Shown here: positions 6,949-12,823 of the stretch, one piece after another
Layout: each line of letters begins with the position of its first letter
Position numbering within the stretch: the first letter of the stretch is position 1
DNA from: an uncultured Gemmatimonadota bacterium
GTDB taxonomy: Bacteria > Gemmatimonadota > Gemmatimonadetes > Gemmatimonadales > Gemmatimonadaceae
NCBI GenBank assembly: GCA_946479895.1
Contig: CAMLHT010000059.1
Location: 1-16,035, forward strand
DNA: 16,035 nucleotides
Direction of reading: 5' to 3'
Position numbers and translations under genes: made by a program
Notes under the pieces: model-generated
What the model saw: only the letters and a program-made list of their open reading frames with translations
Told to the model about the DNA's origin: nothing
The model's database searches: none

Positions 6949-7422
6949 TCATCCTCCGGCGACTCCGGCGACGGCCCGCGCGGGGAATTCCACTCCCACC
7001 TTCACCTCGGACCCATGCGCGAGCGTGTTGTGCGCCGGACAGACGCGCGCCACGGCTTCCAGCATCGGCCGGTAGACCTCCGGGATCTCGTCCGACAGCA
7101 CCACCTTCACCTCGAACTGCGCGATGCGATTGGGATTCTGCGCGCCGTGCTGCGCGACCTCGACGCGGAGCGATCCCGTCGGCAGGTGGCGCGCGACGAG
7201 GAACTGGTGGACGTAGAGCGCGACGCAGGTTCCGAGCGAGGCGCCGAGCAGCTCGATCGGCGCCGGGCCGGCGTCGTTGCCGCCGCCGCGCTCCGGCTGG
7301 TCGACGATCAGCGTGTGCGACCGGATCTGTGCCGCGAAGCGCAGCCCATCCTGGTGCGTGACGACGATGGCCTTCTTCGCCGGCCGCGGGCTGGAGTCGT
7401 TTGCTGCCGAATGGTCGATCAT
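6949..7422 (-). CDS. OsmC-like peroxiredoxin-family protein
   Basis: This is a 157-aa cytoplasmic protein of the OsmC/Ohr fold. The two conserved cysteines are visible: Cys66 in LGASLGTCVALY, at the start of the long helix, and Cys128 in ARVCPAHNTL. The family uses this pair to reduce hydroperoxides with thiol or lipoyl electron donors. The Pro-rather-than-Ser context of the second Cys (VCPAHNTL) fits the broader OsmC/YhfA-like branch more than Ohr. Specificity is therefore open. The ATG at 7422 has a weak Shine-Dalgarno; no better start is visible. It is the first gene of the osmC-ppsA operon, with a tandem-site promoter at 7468-7533 and a leader of about 40 nt. Confidence 0.88.
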   Translation of the reverse strand: MIDHSAANDSSPRPAKKAIVVTHQDGLRFAAQIRSHTLIVDQPERGGGNDAGPAPIELLGASLGTCVALYVHQFLVARHLPTGSLRVEVAQHGAQNPNRIAQFEVKVVLSDEIPEVYRPMLEAVARVCPAHNTLAHGSEVKVGVEFPARAVAGVAGG

Positions 7423-7467
7423 CGTGAGAGCGGGGAACGGTGTGGGAGGTGAATGGAGCCCACGGGA

Positions 7468-7533
7468 ATGAGAACGCCCGCGGCGCGCGAAAACCGTCGG
7501 GGAGCGGCCGTGGACCCGCCGGGGAATCGCCTA
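7468..7533 (-). promoter_or_regulatory. Promoter with tandem palindromic sites, upstream of the osmC-like/ppsA operon
   Basis: On the minus strand, TAGGCGATTCCCCGG (7533-7519, centre 7526) matches the sites at 2156 and 3894. A weaker site ACGGCCGCTCCCCGA (7511-7497, centre 7504) follows 22 bp downstream. The hexamer TCTCAT (7473-7468) begins exactly 53 and 31 bp from these centres, but it is a poor -10 box. The distal site is convincing; the -10 assignment rests on spacing. Confidence 0.5.
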
Positions 7534-7546
7534 CGGCGCCGTGTGT

Positions 7547-7612
7547 CAGGCATGGCCCGACAGTCCACGGGCAACCCGCACGACTTCGCGACGGGCCCCC
7601 GAGCCGCATCAT
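7547..7612 (+). promoter_or_regulatory. Possible weak promoter of the same class for the lipoprotein gene
   Basis: CAGGCATGGCCCGAC (7547-7561, centre 7554) keeps the AGG and CCC arms of the site family. The hexamer CATCAT (7607-7612) starts 53 bp from its centre. A perfect CGGG-CAA-CCCG lies between them at 7568-7578. The match is much weaker than at 2156 or 3894 and could be chance. The divergent osmC promoter is next to it. Confidence 0.25.
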
Positions 7613-7638
7613 GGACGCACTCATTCAGGAGTCTTCAG

Positions 7639-8139
7639 ATGCGCATCGGTGTCCTTGCAGCCAGCGCCGGGATCCTCGTGCTGGCAGCCTGCCAGTACAA
7701 GCCGACTCCGGTGGCCATCGCCGGCGACCCCGGCAGCATTCGCGCGCTCGCCGGCACCTGGTCCGGCACCTACCTCGGCACCGACACACGCCGCACCGGC
7801 AACATCACGTTCACCATCCGCGTCGACGGAGACAGCGCATTCGGGGACGTGCTGATGGAGCAGCCGCCAGGGGCGGCGAACCTGCTGCCGGCCGACGACC
7901 CGACCCTGCACCGCGCCCACGCGCGCAGCCCGCAGCTCCTCGCGGTGCGCTTCGTCGGCGTCATGGGTGGCGAGGTGTCCGGGGCGCTCGAGCCTTACGT
8001 CGCGCCCGACTGCGACTGCACCGTCCGCACGACCTTCACCGGCCGCGTTCGCGGCGACACGGTGAGCGGCACCTTCGAGACGCGGGCGCCGATGATCCCG
8101 GTTCAGACCGGCGTGTGGAGCGTCGTCCGGGAGCGCTGA
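7639..8139 (+). CDS. Small lipoprotein of unknown function
   Basis: This 166-aa protein has a typical lipoprotein signal: a short basic start, a hydrophobic core and the lipobox LAAC with Cys18 as the lipidated residue. It should be anchored in a membrane and face the periplasm or the outside. The mature part looks beta-rich, with a GTWSGTYLG start and repeated G-x-V-x-G-T strands, as in small lipocalin- or beta-barrel-like lipoproteins. A DCDC motif lies in the second half. I do not recognise the family. ATG 7639 is chosen because AGGAG lies just upstream and the signal peptide follows directly. An upstream in-frame extension lacks both. The last 37 bp overlap the convergent phosphoribosyltransferase gene. 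Confidence 0.78.
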   Translation: MRIGVLAASAGILVLAACQYKPTPVAIAGDPGSIRALAGTWSGTYLGTDTRRTGNITFTIRVDGDSAFGDVLMEQPPGAANLLPADDPTLHRAHARSPQLLAVRFVGVMGGEVSGALEPYVAPDCDCTVRTTFTGRVRGDTVSGTFETRAPMIPVQTGVWSVVRER

Positions 8140-8768
8140 GCGTTCGCGAGCAGCTGGCGCACCTCGTCGTCCGTGGTCTGCGCGAAGTCCTCGTACCACA
8201 TCCCGACGCCGTGAAAGGGCTCGGGTGCGACGACGCATGCCCAGTCGTCGGCGGCGTTGCGTATCAGGCTGAGCGCGTCGCGTGACGCCACGGGGACTGC
8301 CGCCGTGATGGACCGTGGCCCGAGCGCACGCAGCGCGCGGATGGCCACGAGCATCGAGGCGCCGGTCGCCATGCCGTCGTCGACCAGGATCACGGCGCGA
8401 TTGCGGAGGGCCTGCGCTTCGCCTCCCTCGCGATAGAGAGCCTCCCGCCGCGCCAGCTCACGGGACTCGTGGGCGATCGCCCGGTCGATCTCCGCGGGAG
8501 TGATGCCGAGCTTGTCCACGATCTCGTCGTTCATGACGATCGCGCCGCCGCTGGCAATCGCACCCATGGCCAGCTCCTCGTTGCCGGGCGTGCCGAGCTT
8601 GCGGACGAGGAAGATGTCCAGGGGCGCGTCGAGCGCGCGCGCCACTTCATGTGCCACCGGCACTCCACCGCGCGGCAGCGCCAGCACCACGGGATGCACG
8701 GTCGCGTAGGTGCGCAACAGTGCGCCGAGGGATCGTCCGGCCGCCCGGCGATTCCGGAATCGGGTCAT
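8103..8768 (-). CDS. Phosphoribosyltransferase-family protein
   Basis: This 221-aa protein is a type I phosphoribosyltransferase. The PRPP-binding loop is VILVDDGMATGAS at residues 126-138. An early LALPRGGVPVA (29-39) and IFLVRKLGTPGNEELAMGAI (52-71) form the rest of the site. Its closest known style is the stand-alone or fused PRTase domains found with dienelactone hydrolases or erythromycin esterases (Rv0571c and Rv2030c in M. tuberculosis). The true substrate of this group is not established. It starts 2 bp after the USP stop at 8771, with AGGAGG upstream, so it is the last gene of the DUF2892-USP-PRTase operon. It ends inside the convergent lipoprotein gene; there is no terminator between them. 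Confidence 0.9.
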   Translation of the reverse strand: MTRFRNRRAAGRSLGALLRTYATVHPVVLALPRGGVPVAHEVARALDAPLDIFLVRKLGTPGNEELAMGAIASGGAIVMNDEIVDKLGITPAEIDRAIAHESRELARREALYREGGEAQALRNRAVILVDDGMATGASMLVAIRALRALGPRSITAAVPVASRDALSLIRNAADDWACVVAPEPFHGVGMWYEDFAQTTDDEVRQLLANAQRSRTTLHTPV

Positions 8769-8770
8769 GG

Positions 8771-9754
8771 TCAGCCTCCTGATCCGGCGAGCGCCGGCAA
8801 CTGGCTGGTGATGCTCTCCTCGGTGAGCGGAACCGGCTTCACCGCCTTGCGTGGGTGCTCGATGAGCACCGGCACCTCGAGCTCGCGCCGCACCTTGTCG
8901 GCGACGCTGCCGATGAGCAGCCGCGACATCCCGCGTCCACGGGTCGTCATGGCGACGGCATCGACGTGCTGCGCGCGGGCGAAATCACAGATCGCCATCG
9001 CCACGGCGGGCGAGACGACGACCTGCCCGTCCACCGATGCCGCGCCGGCGCGGCGCAGCGTCTCCGCCGCCGTGGCCAGCTGCTGCTTCGATGCGGCGAC
9101 GAGCCCTTCCGTGGCCACGTCGTCCACGGCCGACGGCAGGTAGTTGAAGGGCATGCCGATGTCGAGCCCGACGAGGGCCACCGGCTGCACCACCTGGAGC
9201 AGCGTGATGCGGGCATTCGAGCAATGCGCGAGGTCGACCACCGGTCCGGCGATCTCCATGGCCGCCGGCGATCCGTCGAGCGGCACGAGGATGTGCTGGA
9301 AGAGGTGACGCATCGCCCGGCCGTCCTTCGCCGACTTCACGGGACGGAGCATGAGGACCGGCATGACCGCATGCCGGCTCACGGCATCGGCGACGCTGCC
9401 GATCCATGCCCTGCTCCACCCGGTCCGGCCGTGCGAGGTCATCACGATGAGATCCGCCGAGCCGTCGGTGGCCCGGTCACAGATGGCCTTCGCCGGATCG
9501 CCATTCACCACGGCGAAGGTCGTGGTGATCCCCGAGCCCGACGCCAGCTCCGCGGCGATGCCGCGCAGGTACCCGGTCTCCTCGGCCATCCGCTTCTTCG
9601 TCCACACGGGCTCTTCGCCACCGGCCGGATACGGCTCGTGGACCAGGACGAGGTCCATCCGCGCGTTCGACGCGATCGCGATCGCGGCCGCGCGGCCGAT
9701 CGCTTCCTCGGCGAGCGAGGACCCATCGAGCGGGATCAGCAGCTTCCTGAACAT
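8771..9754 (-). CDS. Tandem-domain universal stress protein
   Basis: This 327-aa cytoplasmic protein has two UspA domains. Domain 1 (1-140) starts FRKLLIPLDGSS with the loop TSHG (106-109), nine residues, G119-S120. Domain 2 (about 150-302) starts FQHILVPLDGSP with TTRG-RGMSRLLI-G282-S283; this loop is one residue short, as in the paralogue at 2245-3192. A C-terminal tail of about 25 residues follows the fold. ATG 9754 has a strong GAAGGAGGA ribosome-binding site overlapping the end of the upstream DUF2892 gene (15-bp gap). It is the middle gene of a three-gene operon. Its regulation is probably by the promoter at 10022-10087. Confidence 0.94.
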   Translation of the reverse strand: MFRKLLIPLDGSSLAEEAIGRAAAIAIASNARMDLVLVHEPYPAGGEEPVWTKKRMAEETGYLRGIAAELASGSGITTTFAVVNGDPAKAICDRATDGSADLIVMTSHGRTGWSRAWIGSVADAVSRHAVMPVLMLRPVKSAKDGRAMRHLFQHILVPLDGSPAAMEIAGPVVDLAHCSNARITLLQVVQPVALVGLDIGMPFNYLPSAVDDVATEGLVAASKQQLATAAETLRRAGAASVDGQVVVSPAVAMAICDFARAQHVDAVAMTTRGRGMSRLLIGSVADKVRRELEVPVLIEHPRKAVKPVPLTEESITSQLPALAGSGG

Positions 9755-9769
9755 GACGTCCTCCTTCAG

Positions 9770-9973
9770 CTAGGCCGGCAGCTGGCCTTTCGGCTTGCCC
9801 GTCGAGACGCCGAGCAGCCGATACATGGGGCAGTAGCCCGCGAGACCAGTGGCCAGCGGGATGAGTCCCAGCCATCCCCAGTTCGTGCGTGGTCCGACGA
9901 AGACCAGCGAGAGCAGGACGATGCCGGCGATCACCCGCAGCCAGCGATCGAGAGATCCGACGTTCACGCGCAT
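9770..9973 (-). CDS. Small DUF2892 (YgaP-like transmembrane) membrane protein
   Basis: This is a 67-aa inner-membrane protein. An amphipathic start with the family-like pattern N-V-G-x-x-D-R-W-L-R is followed by two hydrophobic segments (about 14-26 and 33-46). The conserved turn GYCPMYRLLGVST follows, as in the membrane part of YgaP rhodanese proteins (DUF2892, PF11127 from memory). There is no rhodanese domain here. The start is ATG 9973, with GGAGG about 6 nt upstream; longer in-frame extensions to 10225 lack a ribosome-binding site and family sequence. The single Cys could be redox- or sulfur-linked, but the function is unknown. It is the first gene of the operon, 15 bp before the USP gene. 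Confidence 0.87.
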   Translation of the reverse strand: MRVNVGSLDRWLRVIAGIVLLSLVFVGPRTNWGWLGLIPLATGLAGYCPMYRLLGVSTGKPKGQLPA

Positions 9974-10021
9974 TGGCGCCTCCAGTGGTTCGCGCCGCGG
10001 TGCGTCCGCGGGCGTTGTCGC

Positions 10022-10087
10022 ATAATCGGAGTCGTCTGGGCTCCAAACCGTCCTGCCGCGCCTGAATCTCTGTGCGGGAAACCCTCG
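10022..10087 (-). promoter_or_regulatory. Promoter of the DUF2892-USP-PRTase operon with a palindromic site
   Basis: On the minus strand, CGAGGGTTTCCCGCA (10087-10073) contains the perfect palindrome GGGTTTCCC centred at 10080. A good -10 hexamer GATTAT (10027-10022) starts exactly 53 bp downstream, matching the spacing at 2163 to 2216 and 3901 to 3954. The arms are one base closer than in the other sites, and no clear second palindrome is seen 21-22 bp downstream. Transcription would start near 10015, giving a leader of about 40 nt. Confidence 0.5.
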
Positions 10088-10203
10088 TGGTCCGGCGGCT
10101 GAAGGCAGGGTGGTGAAATTCCGCACGCGCCGCGGATGGAGTCCCGACTGCTCGTCGTGCCGGTACCCCGCAGACTGGATCGACTTCCGATCCCGAGCGA
10201 GCC

Positions 10204-11583
10204 ATGACGACGGCAGTGGAATCACGGACCCTCGACGTCATCCGCCGGTACGCGCATCCGCTTACCGGGGACGCACACGACTTCGAGCCGGTGCTGCACC
10301 GGGTCGGCGACGCGCACCTCGTGCTCATCGGCGAGGCCTCGCATGGCACCCACGAGTTCTACCGCGTGCGGGCCGAGATCACCAAGCGCCTCATCCGCGA
10401 GAAGGGCTTCACGGCCGTCGCCGTCGAGGCCGACTGGCCCGACGCCTTCCGCATCAACCGGTACGTGCGGGGCCGGGGCGCCGACGCCGAAGCGAGCGAC
10501 GCGCTCGGGGGCTTCGAGCGGTTCCCGCAGTGGATGTGGCGGAATGCCGACGTGCTCGATTTCGTCGGATGGCTGCGGGCGTACAACGACGCCGTCACGC
10601 TGCCGCGCCTCAAGGCCGGCTTCTACGGCCTCGACGTGTACAGCCTGCAGGCGTCGATCGCCGCGGTGGTCGACTACCTGCGGGCGGTCGATCCGGACGC
10701 CGCGCAGGTGGCGGAGACGCGTTACAGCTGCTTCGACCCGTTCGCCGGCGACCCGGTGAAGTACGGGCTCGCCACCATCTCCGGCGAGCGCCTCTCCTGC
10801 GAGGCGGAAGTCGTCGCTCGGCTCATCGACCTGCGGGAGTCGGCGGCCGAATACGCGCGGCGGGACGGCCGGTTCGATCCGGACGCCGTCTTCTACGTCG
10901 AGCAGAACGCCCGGATCGTCCGCAACGCCGAGCGATACTACCGGGCGATGGTCCGCGGCGGCGCGGCTTCGTGGAACCTGCGGGACCGCCACATGGCCGG
11001 CACGCTCGAGGCGCTGCGCCATCACCTGCGCCAGGGCAGCAACGAGCCGAAGATCGTCGTGTGGGCGCACAACTCGCACCTCGGCGACGCCCGGTGGACC
11101 GAGATGTCCGCGCGCGGCGAGACCAACGTCGGCGAGCTCGTGCGCGTCCGGCATCCGCACGACGTCGTGAGCATCGGCTTCACGACGTTCAGCGGCACCG
11201 TGACCGCCGCGAACGACTGGGACAGGCCGGCGCGTCGCATGTGGGTCGTGCCGGCGCTCAACGGCAGCTACGAAGAGCTGCTCCACTCGGCGGTCGCTGG
11301 CGGGCAGGAGCCGGGCGCGCGGAACTTCATGCTCTCCTTCGACGCCGGCCATGCGACCCGCGACGAGCTGCTCCATGCGCTCGACGGTCCGATGCTCGAG
11401 CGCGCCATCGGCGTGATCTACCGGCCGGCGACGGAGCGGATGAGCCACTATTTCATGGCGTCGCTGTCGCGGCAGTTCGACATCGTCCTGCACTACGACG
11501 TGACGCGGGCCGTCGAGCCGCTGGAGCGGACCGTCCGCTGGGAGCGGGGCGAGGAGACCGAGACCTTCCCGTCAGGCCTCTGA
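10204..11583 (+). CDS. Erythromycin-esterase-family protein
   Basis: This is a 459-aa cytoplasmic protein of the EreA/EreB-like family (PF05139 from memory). The active-site signatures are visible: GEASHGTHEF at 43-52 (Glu44, His47), VEADWPD at 74-80 (Glu75), and VWAHNSHLGDAR with His289 and His292. Chromosomal members of this family are mostly not macrolide resistance enzymes. Many are fused to or neighbour phosphoribosyltransferases and sit in stress regulons, as M. tuberculosis Rv2030c does. The C-terminus ends ETFPSGL. The ATG at 10204 is preceded by GAGCGAG, a moderate ribosome-binding site. I found no convincing palindrome-type promoter in the plus direction. It converges on the CBS gene across a strong hairpin. 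A resistance role should not be assumed. Confidence 0.9.
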   Translation: MTTAVESRTLDVIRRYAHPLTGDAHDFEPVLHRVGDAHLVLIGEASHGTHEFYRVRAEITKRLIREKGFTAVAVEADWPDAFRINRYVRGRGADAEASDALGGFERFPQWMWRNADVLDFVGWLRAYNDAVTLPRLKAGFYGLDVYSLQASIAAVVDYLRAVDPDAAQVAETRYSCFDPFAGDPVKYGLATISGERLSCEAEVVARLIDLRESAAEYARRDGRFDPDAVFYVEQNARIVRNAERYYRAMVRGGAASWNLRDRHMAGTLEALRHHLRQGSNEPKIVVWAHNSHLGDARWTEMSARGETNVGELVRVRHPHDVVSIGFTTFSGTVTAANDWDRPARRMWVVPALNGSYEELLHSAVAGGQEPGARNFMLSFDAGHATRDELLHALDGPMLERAIGVIYRPATERMSHYFMASLSRQFDIVLHYDVTRAVEPLERTVRWERGEETETFPSGL

Positions 11584-11596
11584 GTGTTGCGGCGCC

Positions 11597-11633
11597 GTCT
11601 CCTGCCGGCCGCGCTCTAGGCCGGCTGGGAGAC
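11597..11633. terminator. Bidirectional hairpin between convergent genes
   Basis: GCCGGCC (11604-11610) and GGCCGGC (11619-11625) pair perfectly around an 8-nt loop. The stem continues, after a small mismatch, through GTCTCC/GGAGAC (11597-11602 with 11628-11633). It lies between the 3' ends of the esterase-family gene and the CBS gene, and the CBS stop codon (11616-11618) sits in its loop. There is no T-tract on either side, so it may slow polymerase or protect 3' ends rather than act as a textbook terminator. Confidence 0.6.
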
Positions 11634-12047
11634 GTGACGAATGACTTCGACGACGCGCGGCTCCTCGACGTGGAGCTTGCGGACGATGTCGGCCTGGGCG
11701 ATCACCCCGATCACGTGCTCGGCATCGTCGACGACCGGCAGGCGGCGGACCAGTGCCCGGTCCATGCGCTCGAGCACCACGTCCGCGGAATCGTCCGGGT
11801 GCACGGTCACGATCGGCCGCTGCGTCATGTGGTCGCGGACCCTGCATCCGCTCGGGTGGTGCTCCCCGACGCACCGCACCGCGATGTCGCGGTCCGTGAT
11901 GACGCCGGCCAGCCGCATGCTCTGGCGGTCGTCCACGATCGGGATGAAGCCCACCTCGTGCTCGCGCATCAGCCGGGCCGCGAGCGACAGGTCGTCGCCC
12001 GCCGTCGCGACCGCCGGGAATGAGCTCATGAGTTCTCTGGCGTTCAT
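11616..12047 (-). CDS. CBS-domain-pair protein (Hrp1/Rv2626c type)
   Basis: This is a 143-aa stand-alone pair of CBS domains (about residues 1-60 and 70-130). The repeat pattern is clear: MSSFPAVATAGDDLSLAARLM, then VGFIPIVDD and LAGVITDRDIAVR, followed by the second copy with DHMTQRPIVTVHPDD, LVRRLPVVDD and VIGVIAQADIVRK. Such modules bind adenine nucleotides or similar ligands and act as energy sensors. The size and design match M. tuberculosis Hrp1 (Rv2626c, also 143 aa as I recall), a DosR-regulon protein. ATG 12047 is chosen because GGGGGAGGAAG lies just before it; an upstream in-frame ATG at 12128 has no such site. It lies 96 bp downstream of hsp20 on the same strand, across a hairpin, and may be partly cotranscribed. 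Confidence 0.92.
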   Translation of the reverse strand: MNARELMSSFPAVATAGDDLSLAARLMREHEVGFIPIVDDRQSMRLAGVITDRDIAVRCVGEHHPSGCRVRDHMTQRPIVTVHPDDSADVVLERMDRALVRRLPVVDDAEHVIGVIAQADIVRKLHVEEPRVVEVIRHVSQPA

Positions 12048-12071
12048 GTCTTCCTCCCCCCTGTGTGGACG

Positions 12072-12107
12072 TCGCGCATCACCATCAGCGGTGATGGCGA
12101 TGCGCGA
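12072..12107. other. Strong stem-loop between hsp20 and the CBS gene
   Basis: TCGCGCATC (12072-12080) and GATGCGCGA (12099-12107) form a 9-bp perfect outer stem. A nested alternative pairs CATCACC (12077-12083) with GGTGATG (12090-12096). No T-tract follows in either direction. It could be a terminator-like barrier, an mRNA processing site or an end-stabilising structure that sets different levels of Hsp20 and CBS protein. Confidence 0.55.
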
Positions 12108-12143
12108 TGTCCCTTCGCTCCGCTTCACTGTCCTGCGGACTGC

Positions 12144-12632
12144 CTAGCTGACCTCGATCTCGATCTTCCGTCCCTTCGCCTGGGCGTTCGGCGTCTTGGG
12201 CATCGTCACCTTCAGCACGCCATTCCTGAACTCGGCGCTGATCTTCGACGCGTCCACCGTGCGCGGGAGCGTGAACGAGCGGCGGAACGAGCCGTAGCTG
12301 CGCTCCCAGAGGTGATACTTCTTGTCCTCGCTGCCCTCGGTCTTCTCCTCCGTCTTCTCGCCGCTGATCGACAGCATGCCGTCTTCGCTCACGGAGATGT
12401 CGACGTCCTTCTTCTCGAGTCCCGGAAGCTCGGCCGTCACCTCGAGGCCGTTCGCGTTCTCGGTGATCTGCATTGCCGGCATCCACCCGATGGGTGACTC
12501 GACGGCCTCCGGCTCGAGGTTCATGAGCATGTCATCCATGATCCGGCGCATCCGGTTCTCCATGTCCTCGAAGGCCGGAACCGACTGGAACGCCAGGCGC
12601 GGCGGGCGCCGCGTGAATCGAACGAGTGCCAT
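12144..12632 (-). CDS. Small heat-shock protein, Hsp20/alpha-crystallin family
   Basis: This is a 162-aa ATP-independent holdase chaperone of the cytoplasm. After an Arg-rich, Met-rich N-terminal arm (1-50) comes the alpha-crystallin domain (about 52-145). It contains ELPGLEKKDVDISV, an ERSYGSFRRSFTLP strand pair and the family signature AEFRNGVLKVTMPK. The C-terminal tail carries an I-x-I anchor (IEI) needed for oligomer assembly. ATG 12632 follows GGGAGGT about 5 nt upstream; the upstream in-frame extension has no such site. It is divergent from the release-factor-like gene, with a 191-bp shared region, and is upstream of the CBS gene on the same strand. HspX in the DosR regulon is the mycobacterial counterpart. 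Confidence 0.96.
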   Translation of the reverse strand: MALVRFTRRPPRLAFQSVPAFEDMENRMRRIMDDMLMNLEPEAVESPIGWMPAMQITENANGLEVTAELPGLEKKDVDISVSEDGMLSISGEKTEEKTEGSEDKKYHLWERSYGSFRRSFTLPRTVDASKISAEFRNGVLKVTMPKTPNAQAKGRKIEIEVS

Positions 12633-12663
12633 TGTGACCTCCCTGATTTGTTGTGGCACGCCC

Positions 12664-12706
12664 ATAGTCGCCTGACCGGGGAAACCGTCAGTCGGGAGTT
12701 GCCCGC
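12664..12706 (-). promoter_or_regulatory. Probable hsp20 promoter with palindromic site
   Basis: On the minus strand the hexamer GACTAT (12669-12664) is a reasonable -10. A palindrome of the same type, GCGGGCAACTCCCGA (12706-12692, GGG-N5-CCC, centre 12699), is centred 30 bp upstream of it, close to the 31-32 bp of the proximal sites elsewhere. No distal partner is found 53 bp upstream. A second GG-TTT-CCCC sequence (12690-12676) lies between. Transcription would start near 12657. Confidence 0.4.
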
Positions 12707-12823
12707 CGCCATGTACGGACGACGATGTCAGTCACGGACGACCCTACAGCGCGTGGCCGGAATCCCGACTGGTGCGACCGCGGGATGCCCGCAGCTTGGA
12801 GCAGCCTCCTCGAGGATCGTCCC

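Noticed and set aside
10104..10170. Palindrome-type promoter for the esterase-family gene
   Set aside because: GGTGAAATTCCGCAC and TACCCC are present but the spacing is wrong and the site lacks the GG arm.
9974..10225. N-terminal extension of the DUF2892 gene
   Set aside because: It would cover the promoter with GATTAT and the palindrome, and has no ribosome-binding site; ATG 9973 has a strong one.
10204..11583. Acquired macrolide-resistance gene
   Set aside because: The context is a chromosomal stress cluster with no mobile element; stress-linked family members are not known as macrolide esterases.
12725..12823. Upstream in-frame ATG as start of the release-factor-like gene
   Set aside because: There is no Shine-Dalgarno before 12725, and the extra 33 residues are unlike the family; ATG 12824 has a ribosome-binding site.
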